64,000 bases of DNA from Nocardioides aromaticivorans (GCF_013408525.1 NZ_JACBZM010000001.1:3286001-3350000), one strand, 5' to 3'; shown: positions 33,573-42,221, numbered from the stretch's first letter. The notes: a model not told the origin generated them from the sequence alone. Program-made: numbers and translations.

Positions 33573-33586
33573 TAGAACGCGTTACA
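33573..33586. promoter_or_regulatory. KstR-like TetR operator upstream of GMC oxidoreductase
   Basis: TAGAACGCGTTACA matches the KstR consensus TNNAACNNGTTNNA at every fixed position. It lies 60 bp before the GMC oxidoreductase ATG and also 60 bp before the pdxY start. A similar site occurs at 54803-54816. KstR-type TetR repressors control sterol and related acyl-CoA catabolism. Confidence 0.6.
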
Positions 33587-33646
33587 GTGTGCTCGCCGGG
33601 CCCCCTATGACCCCGGTCACCCCGAGCGAAGGATGGGATCAGCGCG

Positions 33647-35302
33647 ATGGCCAAGCGCCCGACGTACAGCAACGAAGCCGACTACGTGGTGGTCGGATCC
33701 GGCAGCTCCGGCGCGATCGTCGCCGGCCGCCTGGCCCAGTCCGGGGCGACGGTGATCCTGCTGGAGGCCGGCAAGTCCGACGAGAAGGGCATGCACGGCT
33801 ACTTCACCCGCAAGCCGGGCATGATCGGCCCGATGCACTCCGAGCCGCGGCTCGAGAAGCTCTTCGACTGGGGCTACCGCTCCGTGCCGCAGCCCGGCCT
33901 CGACGGTCGGCGGATGCCCGTCCCACGCGGCAAGGTGGGCGGCGGCTCCTCGTCGGTCAACGGCATGGTCTACGTCCGTGGCAACCGGGCCAACTACGAC
34001 TCGTGGGCGGCCGAGGGCAACGTGGGCTGGGACGCCGACAGCGCCAATGCCGCGTTCAAGCGCTACGAGGACTTCGAGGACGGCGAGAACGCCTACCGCG
34101 GTGCGGGCGGCCCGATCAAGATCACGCGCAACAAGACGCCGCAGGAGGCGAGCCTGCAGTTCATCCAGGCCACCGCCGACACCCTCGGCGTCAAGGTGCT
34201 CGACGACTACAACGGCGCCGAGCAGGAGGGCATCGCGCGGATGCAGCAGAACGCCGCCGACGGCGTCCGCTACTCGGCGACCCGTGGCTACGTGCACGAC
34301 CTCGCGCCGCGCACGCTCGAGTTCCAGACCGAGGTGCTCGTCACGAAGGTCGTCGTCAAGGACGGCCGGGCGACGGGCGTCGAGGTCGTCGACGAGGGCA
34401 AGGGTGGCGGCACCCGGCGCTTCATCAAGGCGGGCAAGGAGGTCATCCTCTCGGCCGGCTTCGCCAACAGCCCGCAGCTGCTCATGCTGTCCGGCATCGG
34501 CCACGCCGACCACCTGGCCAGCCTCGGCATCGACTGCGTCGCGGACCTCCCGGTGGGCGACAACCTGCACGACCACCTGTTCCACCCGCTGTCGTTCCAC
34601 GTGCCGAGCGTGAAGTACCGCGGCAACGCCTGGACCTTCTTCAAGGGCATCGCGCGCGACGTCGTCCGTGGCGACTCGTTCCTCGACAACTCCGTCTTCG
34701 AGTCGGTCGGATTCGTCCGTACGTCGATGGCGACCGACATCCCCGACCTGCAGCTGCACATGCTGCCCTGGGCGTACCCGAGCCCCAACCAGGACGAGCC
34801 GATCCGCCACATCCCCGACGGCCGTCCCTCGCTCACGGTCTTCTCGACGCTCATCTACCCCAAGAGCCGCGGCACGTTGCGCCTCGCCTCCGCCGACCCG
34901 AAGGCGGCCCCGCTCGTCGACTACGGCTTCTTCACCCACCCCGACGACGTCGAGGTGCTCGCCGAGGGCACCGAGATGATCCGCGAGATCATGGCCTCCG
35001 CGGCCTTCGGCGGCGCGGTCAAGGAGGAGATCCACCCCGGACCGTCGATCCCGAACGGCAAGGAGCTGCGGGTCGCGCTCAAGAACCGCTCGACGTCGGT
35101 CTACCACGGCGTCGGCACCTGCCGGATGGGCGTCGACGAGCGCGCCGTCGTCGGCCCGGACCTCAAGGTCCGTGGCATCGAGGGCCTCCGGGTCGCGGAC
35201 GCGTCGATCATGCCGAGCATCACCGGCGGCAACACCAACGCGCCCTGCTACATGATCGGCGAGAAGGCCGCCGAGCTCATCCTGGGCGGGGTCTCGTGGT
35301 GA
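33647..35302 (+). CDS. GMC-family FAD-dependent alcohol oxidoreductase
   Basis: A 551-residue glucose-methanol-choline oxidoreductase. The FAD motif is VVVGSGSSGAIVAGRL (Gly17, 19, 22) with LLEAG after it; the GMC signatures are PRGKVGGGSSSVNGMVYVRG and AGFANSPQLLMLSGIG; the catalytic His is in VYHGVGTCRMG and the second residue in TGGNTNAPCYM. It oxidises an alcohol to an aldehyde, which the coupled aldehyde dehydrogenase then oxidises. Choline-dehydrogenase-like in overall sequence, but the substrate is open. It probably responds to a KstR-like repressor. Confidence 0.87.
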   Translation: MAKRPTYSNEADYVVVGSGSSGAIVAGRLAQSGATVILLEAGKSDEKGMHGYFTRKPGMIGPMHSEPRLEKLFDWGYRSVPQPGLDGRRMPVPRGKVGGGSSSVNGMVYVRGNRANYDSWAAEGNVGWDADSANAAFKRYEDFEDGENAYRGAGGPIKITRNKTPQEASLQFIQATADTLGVKVLDDYNGAEQEGIARMQQNAADGVRYSATRGYVHDLAPRTLEFQTEVLVTKVVVKDGRATGVEVVDEGKGGGTRRFIKAGKEVILSAGFANSPQLLMLSGIGHADHLASLGIDCVADLPVGDNLHDHLFHPLSFHVPSVKYRGNAWTFFKGIARDVVRGDSFLDNSVFESVGFVRTSMATDIPDLQLHMLPWAYPSPNQDEPIRHIPDGRPSLTVFSTLIYPKSRGTLRLASADPKAAPLVDYGFFTHPDDVEVLAEGTEMIREIMASAAFGGAVKEEIHPGPSIPNGKELRVALKNRSTSVYHGVGTCRMGVDERAVVGPDLKVRGIEGLRVADASIMPSITGGNTNAPCYMIGEKAAELILGGVSW

Positions 35303-36867
35303 CGGCCGGTACGCCGCAGCGGCCGGCGTCGGTCACCGACGAGCTCCTCGAGCGGCTCGTCGCTCGCGTCCCCGGCCGCACTGGCGCGACCTGGAAGCTC
35401 ACCGAGGTCTACACCGGCGAGGTGCTCGTCGAGCTGCCCCAGTCGACCGAGCAGGACATCGAGGAGGCCTTCGCCGAGGCCCGCGCCGCCCAGGAGCTGT
35501 GGGCGCAGTGGCCGGTCGCCAAGCGGCTCGAGGTCTTCGACCGTGCACACACCCTCCTCGTCGACAACGCCCACACGACCGCCGACCTGATCCAGGTGGA
35601 GAGCGGCAAGAACCGGCGGATGGCGATCGAGGAGACCTGCGACCCGCCGATGGTGATGTCGTACTACCTCAGGCGCGCGAAGAAGCTGCTCGCGCCGAAG
35701 AAGCACGGCGGCCCGGTGCCGATCGTGTCGGGCTCGACCGAGGTCCGCGTCCCGAAGGGCGTGGTCGGCATCATCGCGCCGTGGAACTTCCCGTTCGCGA
35801 CGGGCCTGTCCGACGCGATCCCGGCGCTGATCGCCGGCAACGCCGTCGTGGTGAAGCCGGACAACAAGACCGCGCTCTCGCCGCTCTACGGCATCTCGCT
35901 GCTCGAGGAGGCGGGTCTCCCGAAGGGCCTCTTCCAGGTCGTCTGCGGCGAGGGTCCCGACATCGGCCCGACGCTGATCGACAACGCCGACTACGTCATG
36001 TTCACCGGCTCCACCGCCACCGGCCGGGTCATCGGCGAGCGCGCCGGTCGCAACCTGATCGGCTGCTGCCTCGAGCTCGGCGGCAAGAACCCGATGATCG
36101 TGCTCGACGACGTCAACGTCGAGGAGTGGGTCGAGGGCACCACCTTCGGCGTCTTCGGCAACACCGGCCAGATCTGCATGCACATCGAGCGGATCTACCT
36201 CCCCGAGAGCCGGTACGACGAGCTGAAGTCGGCCTTCGTCGAGCGGGCCGCGAACCTGCAGATCGGCGCGGCCTACGACTTCGGGCCCGAGATCGGCTCG
36301 CTGGTCAGCCCCGACCACCGCGACCGCGTCGCGTCGCACGTGGAGGACGCCGTCGCGAAGGGGGCGACCGTGCTGACCGGGGGTCGGGCCCGGCCCGACA
36401 TCGGCCCCGCCTTCTTCGAGCCGACGGTCCTCGAGGGCGTCACGAAGGACATGCTGGCCGGCCACACCGAGACCTTCGGACCGGTCGTGTCGCTGTACCC
36501 GTACCGCACCGTCGACGAGGCGATCCACCTCGCCAATGACACCGACTACGGGCTCAATGCCTCGGTCTGGGGCGGCGACCTCGCCCGCGCCGAGGCCGTC
36601 GCTGCGCGGATCGAGTCGGGCAATGTCAACATCAACGACGCGCTCGCCACGGCGTACGCGTCGAAGGGCTCGCCGTCGGGCGGCGTGAAGAAGTCCGGCG
36701 TCGGCGCCCGCCACGGCGACCAGGGCCTGCTGAAGTACACCGATGCCAAGAACGTCGCGGTGCTCAAGAAGCAGGTCATGGGCCCGCGTCCGGGCCAGGC
36801 CTACGAGGCCTACGTCAAGCAGATGCTGGGCTCGCTGAAGCTGATGAAGAAGCTCCGCGTCCGCTGA
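35299..36867 (+). CDS. NAD(P)-dependent aldehyde dehydrogenase (succinic-semialdehyde-dehydrogenase-like)
   Basis: A 522-residue ALDH. Signatures are APWNFPFATGLSDAIPALIA, the base Glu in LELGGKNPMIVL (E259), the nucleophile Cys in GNTGQICMHIER (C293), and ETFGPVVSLYPY. GTGA overlap with the GMC gene stop gives translational coupling, so the two act as consecutive alcohol and aldehyde oxidation steps. The C-terminal ~25 residues form a basic tail (LGSLKLMKKLRVR), longer than usual and possibly membrane-associating. A strong hairpin terminator follows. Confidence 0.88.
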   Translation: MTAGTPQRPASVTDELLERLVARVPGRTGATWKLTEVYTGEVLVELPQSTEQDIEEAFAEARAAQELWAQWPVAKRLEVFDRAHTLLVDNAHTTADLIQVESGKNRRMAIEETCDPPMVMSYYLRRAKKLLAPKKHGGPVPIVSGSTEVRVPKGVVGIIAPWNFPFATGLSDAIPALIAGNAVVVKPDNKTALSPLYGISLLEEAGLPKGLFQVVCGEGPDIGPTLIDNADYVMFTGSTATGRVIGERAGRNLIGCCLELGGKNPMIVLDDVNVEEWVEGTTFGVFGNTGQICMHIERIYLPESRYDELKSAFVERAANLQIGAAYDFGPEIGSLVSPDHRDRVASHVEDAVAKGATVLTGGRARPDIGPAFFEPTVLEGVTKDMLAGHTETFGPVVSLYPYRTVDEAIHLANDTDYGLNASVWGGDLARAEAVAARIESGNVNINDALATAYASKGSPSGGVKKSGVGARHGDQGLLKYTDAKNVAVLKKQVMGPRPGQAYEAYVKQMLGSLKLMKKLRVR

Positions 36868-36894
36868 CCCGGACCGACCGTCACGAGACGCACG

Positions 36895-36926
36895 AACGGC
36901 CGGCGTGGTCACCCACGCCGGCCGTT
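36895..36926. terminator. bidirectional hairpin between ALDH and hsp20
   Basis: AACGGCCGGCGTGG (36895-36908) pairs perfectly with CCACGCCGGCCGTT (36913-36926) around TCAC; CGCACGA/TCGTGCG extend it outward across a 2-nt bulge. It lies between two converging genes, so it can serve both. Confidence 0.88.
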
Positions 36927-36937
36927 CCTCGTGCGGC

Positions 36938-37381
36938 TCAGGCCTCGATCGCCTCACGGCCCTCGGCCGGGGCGGAGCCGCCGATCTCGATCTTGCGCGG
37001 CTTCGCCTTCTCCGCGACGGGCACGACCAGGCGCAGCACGCCGTTGTCGTAGTTCGCGTCGATGCGCTCGAGGTCGAGGTTGTCGCCCAGGACGAGCTGG
37101 CGCGAGAACTGGCCGTGCGTCCGCTCGGACGCGAGCCGCTGCCAGTCGCCGTTGCCCGCGACCCGCTCGGCCTTGATCGTCACCACGTTGCGCTCGACGT
37201 CGATGTCGATGCTCTCGCGGTTGACGCCCGGGAGGTCGAACTCGAGGACGAACTCGTCGCCCTGGCGCCACGCGTCCATCGGCATGACGGCCGGGCGGTT
37301 GGTCGTGCCCCATCCGGCGCCGAGGAGCTGGCCGGTCAGCCTGTCGAAGTCGCGGAACGGATCGGTGGTACGCAGCAACAT
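36938..37381 (-). CDS. Hsp20/alpha-crystallin small heat shock protein
   Basis: A 147-residue small heat-shock protein of the Hsp18 type. The alpha-crystallin domain (~35-130) includes [20 protein letters not shown] and [12 protein letters not shown], with the IxI-like IEI near the end. It acts as an ATP-independent holdase for unfolding proteins. It is divergent from a MerR-type regulator across 77 bp with an AT-rich overlapping promoter, so it is probably controlled by that neighbour. Confidence 0.93.
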   Translation of the reverse strand: MLLRTTDPFRDFDRLTGQLLGAGWGTTNRPAVMPMDAWRQGDEFVLEFDLPGVNRESIDIDVERNVVTIKAERVAGNGDWQRLASERTHGQFSRQLVLGDNLDLERIDANYDNGVLRLVVPVAEKAKPRKIEIGGSAPAEGREAIEA

Positions 37382-37458
37382 GACATGTCTCCCTTCGGTT
37401 TCACCGGCTCTCGGCCGGTCGCTGGATCTGCAATGACTGTTATAGATAATCTGTTGCC

Positions 37459-37746
37459 ATGAATCAAGCCCAGCGGGAGCACAGGCGTGGTGTCTTCGCG
37501 ATCTCGGTCGCGGCGGACCTGACCTCGCTGCAGATCCAGAACATCCGGGTCTACGAGCGACGCGGCCTGCTGGAGCCCGCGCGCAGCGAGGGCGGCACGC
37601 GGCTCTACAGCCGCGCCGACATCGAGACCCTCCACCGGATCCGCGACCTGCTCGCGGACGGGCTCAACCTCGCCGGGATCGCCAAGGTGCTCGAGCTCGA
37701 GGCCGAGGTGGCGCGGCTGAAGGCGCGGCTCGCCGATCGGCGGTGA
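37459..37746 (+). CDS. MerR-family (HspR-like) regulator
   Basis: A 95-residue protein: a MerR winged helix with [18 protein letters not shown] and [17 protein letters not shown], then a short coiled-coil helix ([12 protein letters not shown]). It has the size and layout of HspR repressors of actinobacterial heat-shock genes, and it is divergent from hsp20. I do not find a clear CTTGAGT-type HAIR box in the shared promoter, so its operator may differ. Its own promoter is leaderless: TAATCT (37447-37452) 6 nt before the ATG. Confidence 0.85.
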   Translation: MNQAQREHRRGVFAISVAADLTSLQIQNIRVYERRGLLEPARSEGGTRLYSRADIETLHRIRDLLADGLNLAGIAKVLELEAEVARLKARLADRR

Positions 37747-37750
37747 CGAC

Positions 37751-37830
37751 GCCCGGTCATCGAGGAGGTCGCGCAGCGACCGTCGCGAGCGCCCGGTCGT
37801 CGAGGAGGTCGCGCAGCGACCGTCACGAGA
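37751..37830. repeat. two tandem 40-bp copies of the dispersed hairpin repeat
   Basis: Units 37751-37790 and 37791-37830 each contain TCGAGGAGGTCGCGCAGCGA and differ at a few positions. The core GGTCGC-GCA-GCGACC folds as a perfect 6-bp hairpin. From ~37899 an expanded, inverted relative follows (GGTCTCGTGACGCGTCGCT, later CTCCTCGACCTCCTCG). The 264-bp gap between the MerR gene and the DODA gene holds these repeats and no gene. Confidence 0.82.
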
Positions 37831-38010
37831 CGTCTGGCCCCGGGTGCGGTGGCCCCGGTGTGGCTGCTGGGCCGCTCTCGGTCGCGATGCGACCCGGTCT
37901 CGTGACGCGTCGCTCAGTCCCTCGCTGCGCTCGGGTCTGAGCCGACGCTCCTCGACCTCCTCGCTGATCGACGACCCCGCTCGTGCCTCGCGGGGTCGTC
38001 GCGCTCGGAC

Positions 38011-38793
38011 TCAGGCCACCTGGAGGCTGCGCTTGGAGAGCCCCATCCAGAACCCGTCGATCACCTGGTCGCCGGGCTCGGAGGGGTCGCTCGCGGCGCC
38101 GAGGGTGACGAAGAGCGGGCTGTAGTGCTCGACGGTCGGGTGGGCGAACGGCATGCCCGGCGCCTTGTCGCGGAAGGACGCGAGCTCGTCGACGTCGCCG
38201 CGGGCCATCGCCTCGCCGGCCCAGGCGTCGAAGTCGGTCGACCAGCCGGGGGCGGCGGCGTCGATCCGGAACTCGGTCAGGAAGGGCAGGCCGTGGGTGA
38301 GGAAGCCGGAGCCGATGATGAGCACGCCCTCGTCGCGCAGCGGGCGCAGGCGGCGACCGATCTCCATCAGCCGGCCGGGGTCGTGGGTCGGCAGCGACAT
38401 CTGCAGGACGGGGATGTCCGCGTCGGGGTACATGATCCGCAGCGGCACCCAGGCGCCGTGGTCGAGGCCGCGCGAGGAGTGCTGGTGGACCGGCTCGGTG
38501 CGCGGCATGATCGCGGCCACCTGGGCGGCGAACGCGGTGGCGTCGGGCGTCTCGTAGGTCATCTGGTAGTACTTCGGCGCGAACCCGCCGAAGTCGTAGA
38601 CCAGCGGTGCGTGGCTGGCGCTGAGCGACAGGGGAGCGGACTCCCAGTGCGCGCTGACGATCAGGATCGCCTTCGGGCGGGGCAGGTCCTTCGCCCACGC
38701 GGCGAGCTGGCCCGACCACACCGGGTCGTCGAGCAGGGGCGGCGCGCCGTGCCCGATGTAGAGGGCCGGCATCCGTGCGGTCGTGTCCGTCAT
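38011..38793 (-). CDS. DODA-type extradiol ring-cleavage dioxygenase
   Basis: A 260-residue LigB-superfamily dioxygenase of the 4,5-DOPA-dioxygenase (YgiD-like) class. Metal or catalytic residues are visible in YIGHGAPPLL, VSAHWES, SRGLDHGAWVPL, GSGFLTHGL and PTVEHYSPL. It may cleave a catecholic compound. The ATG at 38793 has GAGG 6 nt upstream; a GTG two codons earlier is less likely. A MarR-type palindrome lies immediately upstream (38805-38822), suggesting induction by an aromatic ligand or oxidant. Confidence 0.88.
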   Translation of the reverse strand: MTDTTARMPALYIGHGAPPLLDDPVWSGQLAAWAKDLPRPKAILIVSAHWESAPLSLSASHAPLVYDFGGFAPKYYQMTYETPDATAFAAQVAAIMPRTEPVHQHSSRGLDHGAWVPLRIMYPDADIPVLQMSLPTHDPGRLMEIGRRLRPLRDEGVLIIGSGFLTHGLPFLTEFRIDAAAPGWSTDFDAWAGEAMARGDVDELASFRDKAPGMPFAHPTVEHYSPLFVTLGAASDPSEPGDQVIDGFWMGLSKRSLQVA

Positions 38794-38804
38794 GTCCACC
38801 TCAA

Positions 38805-38822
38805 TAGTTGAAGCCTCAACTA
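38805..38822. promoter_or_regulatory. MarR-type operator upstream of DODA gene
   Basis: TAGTTGA (38805-38811) and TCAACTA (38816-38822) separated by 4 bp, within an AT-rich 24-bp patch. The form TAGTTGA-n4-TCAACTA is typical of MarR-family binding sites. No MarR gene is visible in the window. Confidence 0.65.
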
Positions 38823-38856
38823 TATTCCATCGCGCGCCCGGTGGGAAGGGCCTCGG

Positions 38857-39672
38857 TCAGCGGCGCGGCACGCGGGCCGCGCCCGCCGGATCGACCTCCT
38901 CGCCGCGGCGGAGCAGGGGACCGGAGGTGACCACCCTGCGGGAGCCGAGCGGCTCGTCGAGCTGGACGTACGACGTGCCGGTCGACCACTCCGCCGGCGG
39001 ATCACAGGCCCGGCCCTGCTGGAGCTGCCACCGCGTGACCGGAGCGCTCGCCTCGAGCACGACCCGGTCGGCGTGCTCGACCGCCGTGACCTCGACCCGA
39101 CAGCCGGCCGGCTGCTCGTCGTCGGGCCACGTGCCGGTGACCACGACCAGGCGTCCACCCTGCTGCGCCCGGAACGACACGATCGGTGCACTCGTGCGGT
39201 CCTCGACGGTCTGCAGGTCGTCGTACGGGGCGTAGGGGTCGGAGTGGGTGGAGTACGGCTCGGGGTCGCTCGCCCCCGGGTCCTCGCCACCGGACGACAG
39301 GGCGCCGATCCCACCGGCCGCTGCCGTCGCGGCCGCGCCGAGTCCGGCGCCGGCCTTCTTGCCCGTGGACCGTCGCGACGAGCCGCCGGACGAGTCCGAC
39401 GGGCGCGTGGAGGACGAGTGTCGTCGGCCGGACGAGCCGCCCGAGAACGAACGTCGCCGCCGGTGCGGGGTGGACCAGGATGACGATGATGATGAGGAGG
39501 ACGACACGACGGGGGCGGGCTCGTCGTACGGCTGGTACGGCGCCACGGCGACGCGCGCCGGGCAGTCGGCCGGACAGCGCTCGCAGTCGGCCGGGCAGGG
39601 GACGCCCTGGGCCGTGCACGCGCAGACGGGCTCGTCGGTGGGACGGCCTGGCGGCACGTAGGGCTCGTACAT
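38857..39672 (-). CDS. Cys-rich/Ser-rich hypothetical protein
   Basis: A ~271-residue protein of unknown function with three parts. First is a Cys- and Pro-rich N-terminus (VCACTAQGVPCPADCERC then PADCPAR, six Cys in ~25 residues). Second is a low-complexity Ser/Arg/Gly middle with a run of nine Ser and a short Ala/Gly-rich hydrophobic segment (LGAAATAAAGGIGALS). Third is a C-terminal beta-like region (GGRLVVVTGTWPDDEQPAG). The ATG at 39672 is preferred (GGGGAG 10 nt upstream); a GTG three codons earlier would add MCC. It is a possible metal-binding or surface protein. Confidence 0.65.
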   Translation of the reverse strand: MYEPYVPPGRPTDEPVCACTAQGVPCPADCERCPADCPARVAVAPYQPYDEPAPVVSSSSSSSSSWSTPHRRRRSFSGGSSGRRHSSSTRPSDSSGGSSRRSTGKKAGAGLGAAATAAAGGIGALSSGGEDPGASDPEPYSTHSDPYAPYDDLQTVEDRTSAPIVSFRAQQGGRLVVVTGTWPDDEQPAGCRVEVTAVEHADRVVLEASAPVTRWQLQQGRACDPPAEWSTGTSYVQLDEPLGSRRVVTSGPLLRRGEEVDPAGAARVPRR

Positions 39673-39714
39673 GCAGCACACGCTCCCCGGCCGCGTGACC
39701 GGGGAAACGCGGCG

Positions 39715-40413
39715 TCAGGCCGGCAGGGTCCAGTCGATCGGCCGGCCGCCCCGCTCGGCGAGCAGCTGGTTGACGCGGCTGAACGGGCGCGAGCCGAAGA
39801 AGCCCCGGTGGGCCGACAGCGGCGACGGGTGCACGGACTCGACCCACGGGATGGGGCCGAGGTGCGGCTTGAGCGTCTGGGCGTCCCGTCCCCACAGGAT
39901 CGCGGCGATCGGTGCCCCCGCCTCGGCCTGTCGTACGACGGCCTGGATCGCGCACGCCGTGACGTGCTCCCAGCCCTGGCCGCGGTGGGACCCGGGCTCG
40001 CCGGGCCGGACGGTCAGCACGCGGTTGAGCAGCATCACGCCCTGGTCGGTCCACGCGCTCAGGTCGCCGTGGCCCGGCGGCACGAAGCCGACGTCGTCGG
40101 CGAGCTCCTGGTAGATGTTGCGCAGGCTCGGCGGGAGCGGGGTGATGCCGCGCTCGACGGCGAAGCAGAGCCCGATCGGGTGCGCCGGGTTCGGGTACGG
40201 GTCCTGGCCCACGATGAGCACCCGGACCTCGGCCAGCGGCCGCTGGAACGCGCGGAAGACGCGCTCGCCGGCGGGCTGGTACGAGCGGCCGGCGGCGATC
40301 TCATCGCGCAGGAACTGGCCGAGCGCGGTGACGCGGTCCTCGACCGGCGCGAGAGCCTCGGCCCAGTCAGCGGCCATCAGGCCCTGGTCGACGAGCTTGG
40401 AGAGAGCACCCAC
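39715..40413 (-). CDS. ung: uracil-DNA glycosylase
   Basis: A 232-residue family-1 UDG that removes uracil from DNA. The catalytic water-activating motif is [19 protein letters not shown] (Asp71), and the DNA-intercalation motif is [18 protein letters not shown] with the catalytic His. A GTG at 40413 is the assigned start; an ATG 12 codons in is an alternative and would remove a short helix. Confidence 0.94.
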   Translation of the reverse strand: MGALSKLVDQGLMAADWAEALAPVEDRVTALGQFLRDEIAAGRSYQPAGERVFRAFQRPLAEVRVLIVGQDPYPNPAHPIGLCFAVERGITPLPPSLRNIYQELADDVGFVPPGHGDLSAWTDQGVMLLNRVLTVRPGEPGSHRGQGWEHVTACAIQAVVRQAEAGAPIAAILWGRDAQTLKPHLGPIPWVESVHPSPLSAHRGFFGSRPFSRVNQLLAERGGRPIDWTLPA

Positions 40414-40592
40414 GGCCGAACCCTAGTGCGCCCGAAGGCGCCTGGTCCCCCCAGACCCACCCATCCTTCGGGCCGGCCGCGGTGCTGCTCCCGTGCGTGG
40501 GCCGCGCTCTCCCTTCGCGCCCACACCTGCCACCACCGTCCGGTGCCGCCCCTCTCCCTCCCAGGGGCGCCACCCGGTGGGTGACTAGCTCC

Positions 40593-40694
40593 GACGCGGA
40601 TCTCGAGCCCTTGCTGGTCCTCCCGGGGGCACTCCCGGCAATTGGGGTGCCGGACCCGGTGGGGCTCCCTCCAGCGGGCTTCGAGGTCCGCGTC
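40593..40694. other. long imperfect hairpin in a 356-bp gene-free gap
   Basis: The gap 40414-40769 between ung and the decarboxylase gene has no convincing gene. It does hold GACGCGGATCTCGA (40593-40606) facing TTCGAGGTCCGCGTC (40680-40694), with GCTGG/CCAGC and GGCAC/GTGCC pairs nested inside, i.e. a ~100-nt stem-loop. It could be a structured RNA or an element remnant; nothing identifies it. Confidence 0.5.
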
Positions 40695-40753
40695 GGTGAT
40701 GAGAAATCTACGGAGCCGGGACGGGTCCCGGGATCGGGAAGGCGGCCGAGGTC

Positions 40754-40775
40754 GCCTAGTCCTTTGGGACTAGGC
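40754..40775 (-). terminator. hairpin at the 3' end of the decarboxylase operon
   Basis: GCCTAGTCC (40754-40762) and GGACTAGGC (40767-40775) form a perfect 9-bp stem with a TTTG loop that overlaps the decarboxylase stop codon (TAG, 40770-40772, minus strand). No T tract follows on the minus strand. Confidence 0.65.
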
Positions 40776-42221
40776 GTCCCCAGCGATCGACGCGGCAGAA
40801 GAGGCGGGAGAAGGTCGCGCGAGCCGGTCGAGGAAGGCCACCAGCACCGCCTCCCGCAGGCGCGGCGGGGCCGCGTCGAGCAGCGCGTTGACGGGTGCCA
40901 TCCGCTCGGGCAGGCCGAGTCCGCCGTCGTCGCCGGCGAGCCCGCCGGCCGCGAGCAGGAGGTCGAACTCCGCATCGCCGAGGGTCGCCGGGTCGAGCGT
41001 CTGCAGCAGCTCGACCACGCCGGCGTCCACCGGCACCGGGCCGGCGGCGACCGCCGCCGCCACGGACTCCTGCAGCGCCGCGAGGAAGCCCGCCGGGTCG
41101 GTCGCGGCACTGACCGCCAGGTGCAGCGAGGGCGGCCGGGCGTCGTACGACAGCTGCGGTTGGACGAACCAGCCGCGCTGCGCCATCTCGTCGCAGACCG
41201 TGAAGACGTCGAGCGGTCCGTCGGCGACCGCCGCGACGAGCGTCGAGTCGGGTACGGCGACGAGCGCCAGCCCGTCGAGGTCCCTGATCCCCGCGCAGAT
41301 CCGGTCGGTCGCCTCCAGGGCGCGGCGGGTCAGGTCGAGGTAGCCGTCGTCGCCGATCGCCTGCACCGTCGCCCACGCGCCGGCGACCGGCCCGCCCGAG
41401 CGCGTCGACTGCAGGGTCGCGTTGAGCATCGTGTAGCCGGGCCAGCCGGCGTGGGCGAAGTACTGCGGCCGCCGCAGCTGCGGCGTGCGGTGCAGCAGCA
41501 GGGAGGCGCCCTTCGGCGCGTAGGCGTACTTGTGGAGGTCGGTCGAGATCGACGTGACGCCCTCGACCGCGAAGGTCCACGCCGGCACCGGCCGGCCGAG
41601 CCGCGCGGCCCACGGCAGCACCCAGCCGCCGATGCACGCGTCGACGTGGCACCGCACCCCGCGGGCCGCGGCCGCTGCCGCGATCTCGGTGATGGGGTCC
41701 ACCACCCCGTGCGCGTACGACGGCGCGCTCGCCACCACCAGCACGGTGCTCTCGTCGATCGCCGCCGCCATCGCCGCGGCGTCCGCGCGGTGGTCCGGTC
41801 CGACCGGCACCACGACGGCGCGCACCCCGAAGTAGTGCGCGGCCTTGTGGAAGGCGGCGTGCACGGTCTCCGGAACCACCATCGACGGGGCTGCGACCTC
41901 GGGCCGCGCGTCGCGCGCGCCCTGCACCGCGAGCAGGCAGGACTCCGTGCCACCGGAGGTCAGCGTCCCGACCATCGTGTCGGGCCCGTCGACCAGGCCG
42001 CGGGCGAAGGCGACGAGGTCGTTCTCCATCGCCAGCAGGCTCGGGAAGGCCGTCGGGTCCAGCCCGTTGCTGCCGGCGAAGGCGGCGACGGCGTCGCGGG
42101 CCAGCGCGTCGACCTCGGCCAGCCCGGCGTCGTACACGTAGGCCAGGGTGCGGCCGCCGTGCACGGGCAGGTCATCGGCCTGCAGCGCCGCCAGCCGGGC
42201 GCGCACGTCGTCAGGCGTCAA
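40770..42221 (-). CDS. PLP-dependent decarboxylase/aldehyde-lyase (sphingosine-phosphate-lyase-like)
   Basis: A 483-residue group II PLP decarboxylase-fold protein. It has LTSGGTESCLLAV for phosphate binding, VHAAFHKAAHYFGV (the His stacking on PLP), VDACIGGWVLPW (Asp), and the Schiff-base Lys in SISTDLHKYAYAPKG, which together resemble sphingosine-1-phosphate lyase more than glutamate decarboxylase. The TTG at 42221 with GGAGG 9 nt upstream is the best start; it overlaps the MFS stop by 11 bp. With the transporter and the PHA-type hydrolase it forms a minus-strand operon; the substrate is unknown. Confidence 0.83.
   Translation of the reverse strand: MTPDDVRARLAALQADDLPVHGGRTLAYVYDAGLAEVDALARDAVAAFAGSNGLDPTAFPSLLAMENDLVAFARGLVDGPDTMVGTLTSGGTESCLLAVQGARDARPEVAAPSMVVPETVHAAFHKAAHYFGVRAVVVPVGPDHRADAAAMAAAIDESTVLVVASAPSYAHGVVDPITEIAAAAAARGVRCHVDACIGGWVLPWAARLGRPVPAWTFAVEGVTSISTDLHKYAYAPKGASLLLHRTPQLRRPQYFAHAGWPGYTMLNATLQSTRSGGPVAGAWATVQAIGDDGYLDLTRRALEATDRICAGIRDLDGLALVAVPDSTLVAAVADGPLDVFTVCDEMAQRGWFVQPQLSYDARPPSLHLAVSAATDPAGFLAALQESVAAAVAAGPVPVDAGVVELLQTLDPATLGDAEFDLLLAAGGLAGDDGGLGLPERMAPVNALLDAAPPRLREAVLVAFLDRLARPSPASSAASIAGDA

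Noticed and set aside
37382..37458. HspR HAIR operator between hsp20 and the MerR gene
   Set aside because: No CTTGAGT-n7-ACTCAAG-like pair is present; only an AT-rich overlapping promoter is seen.
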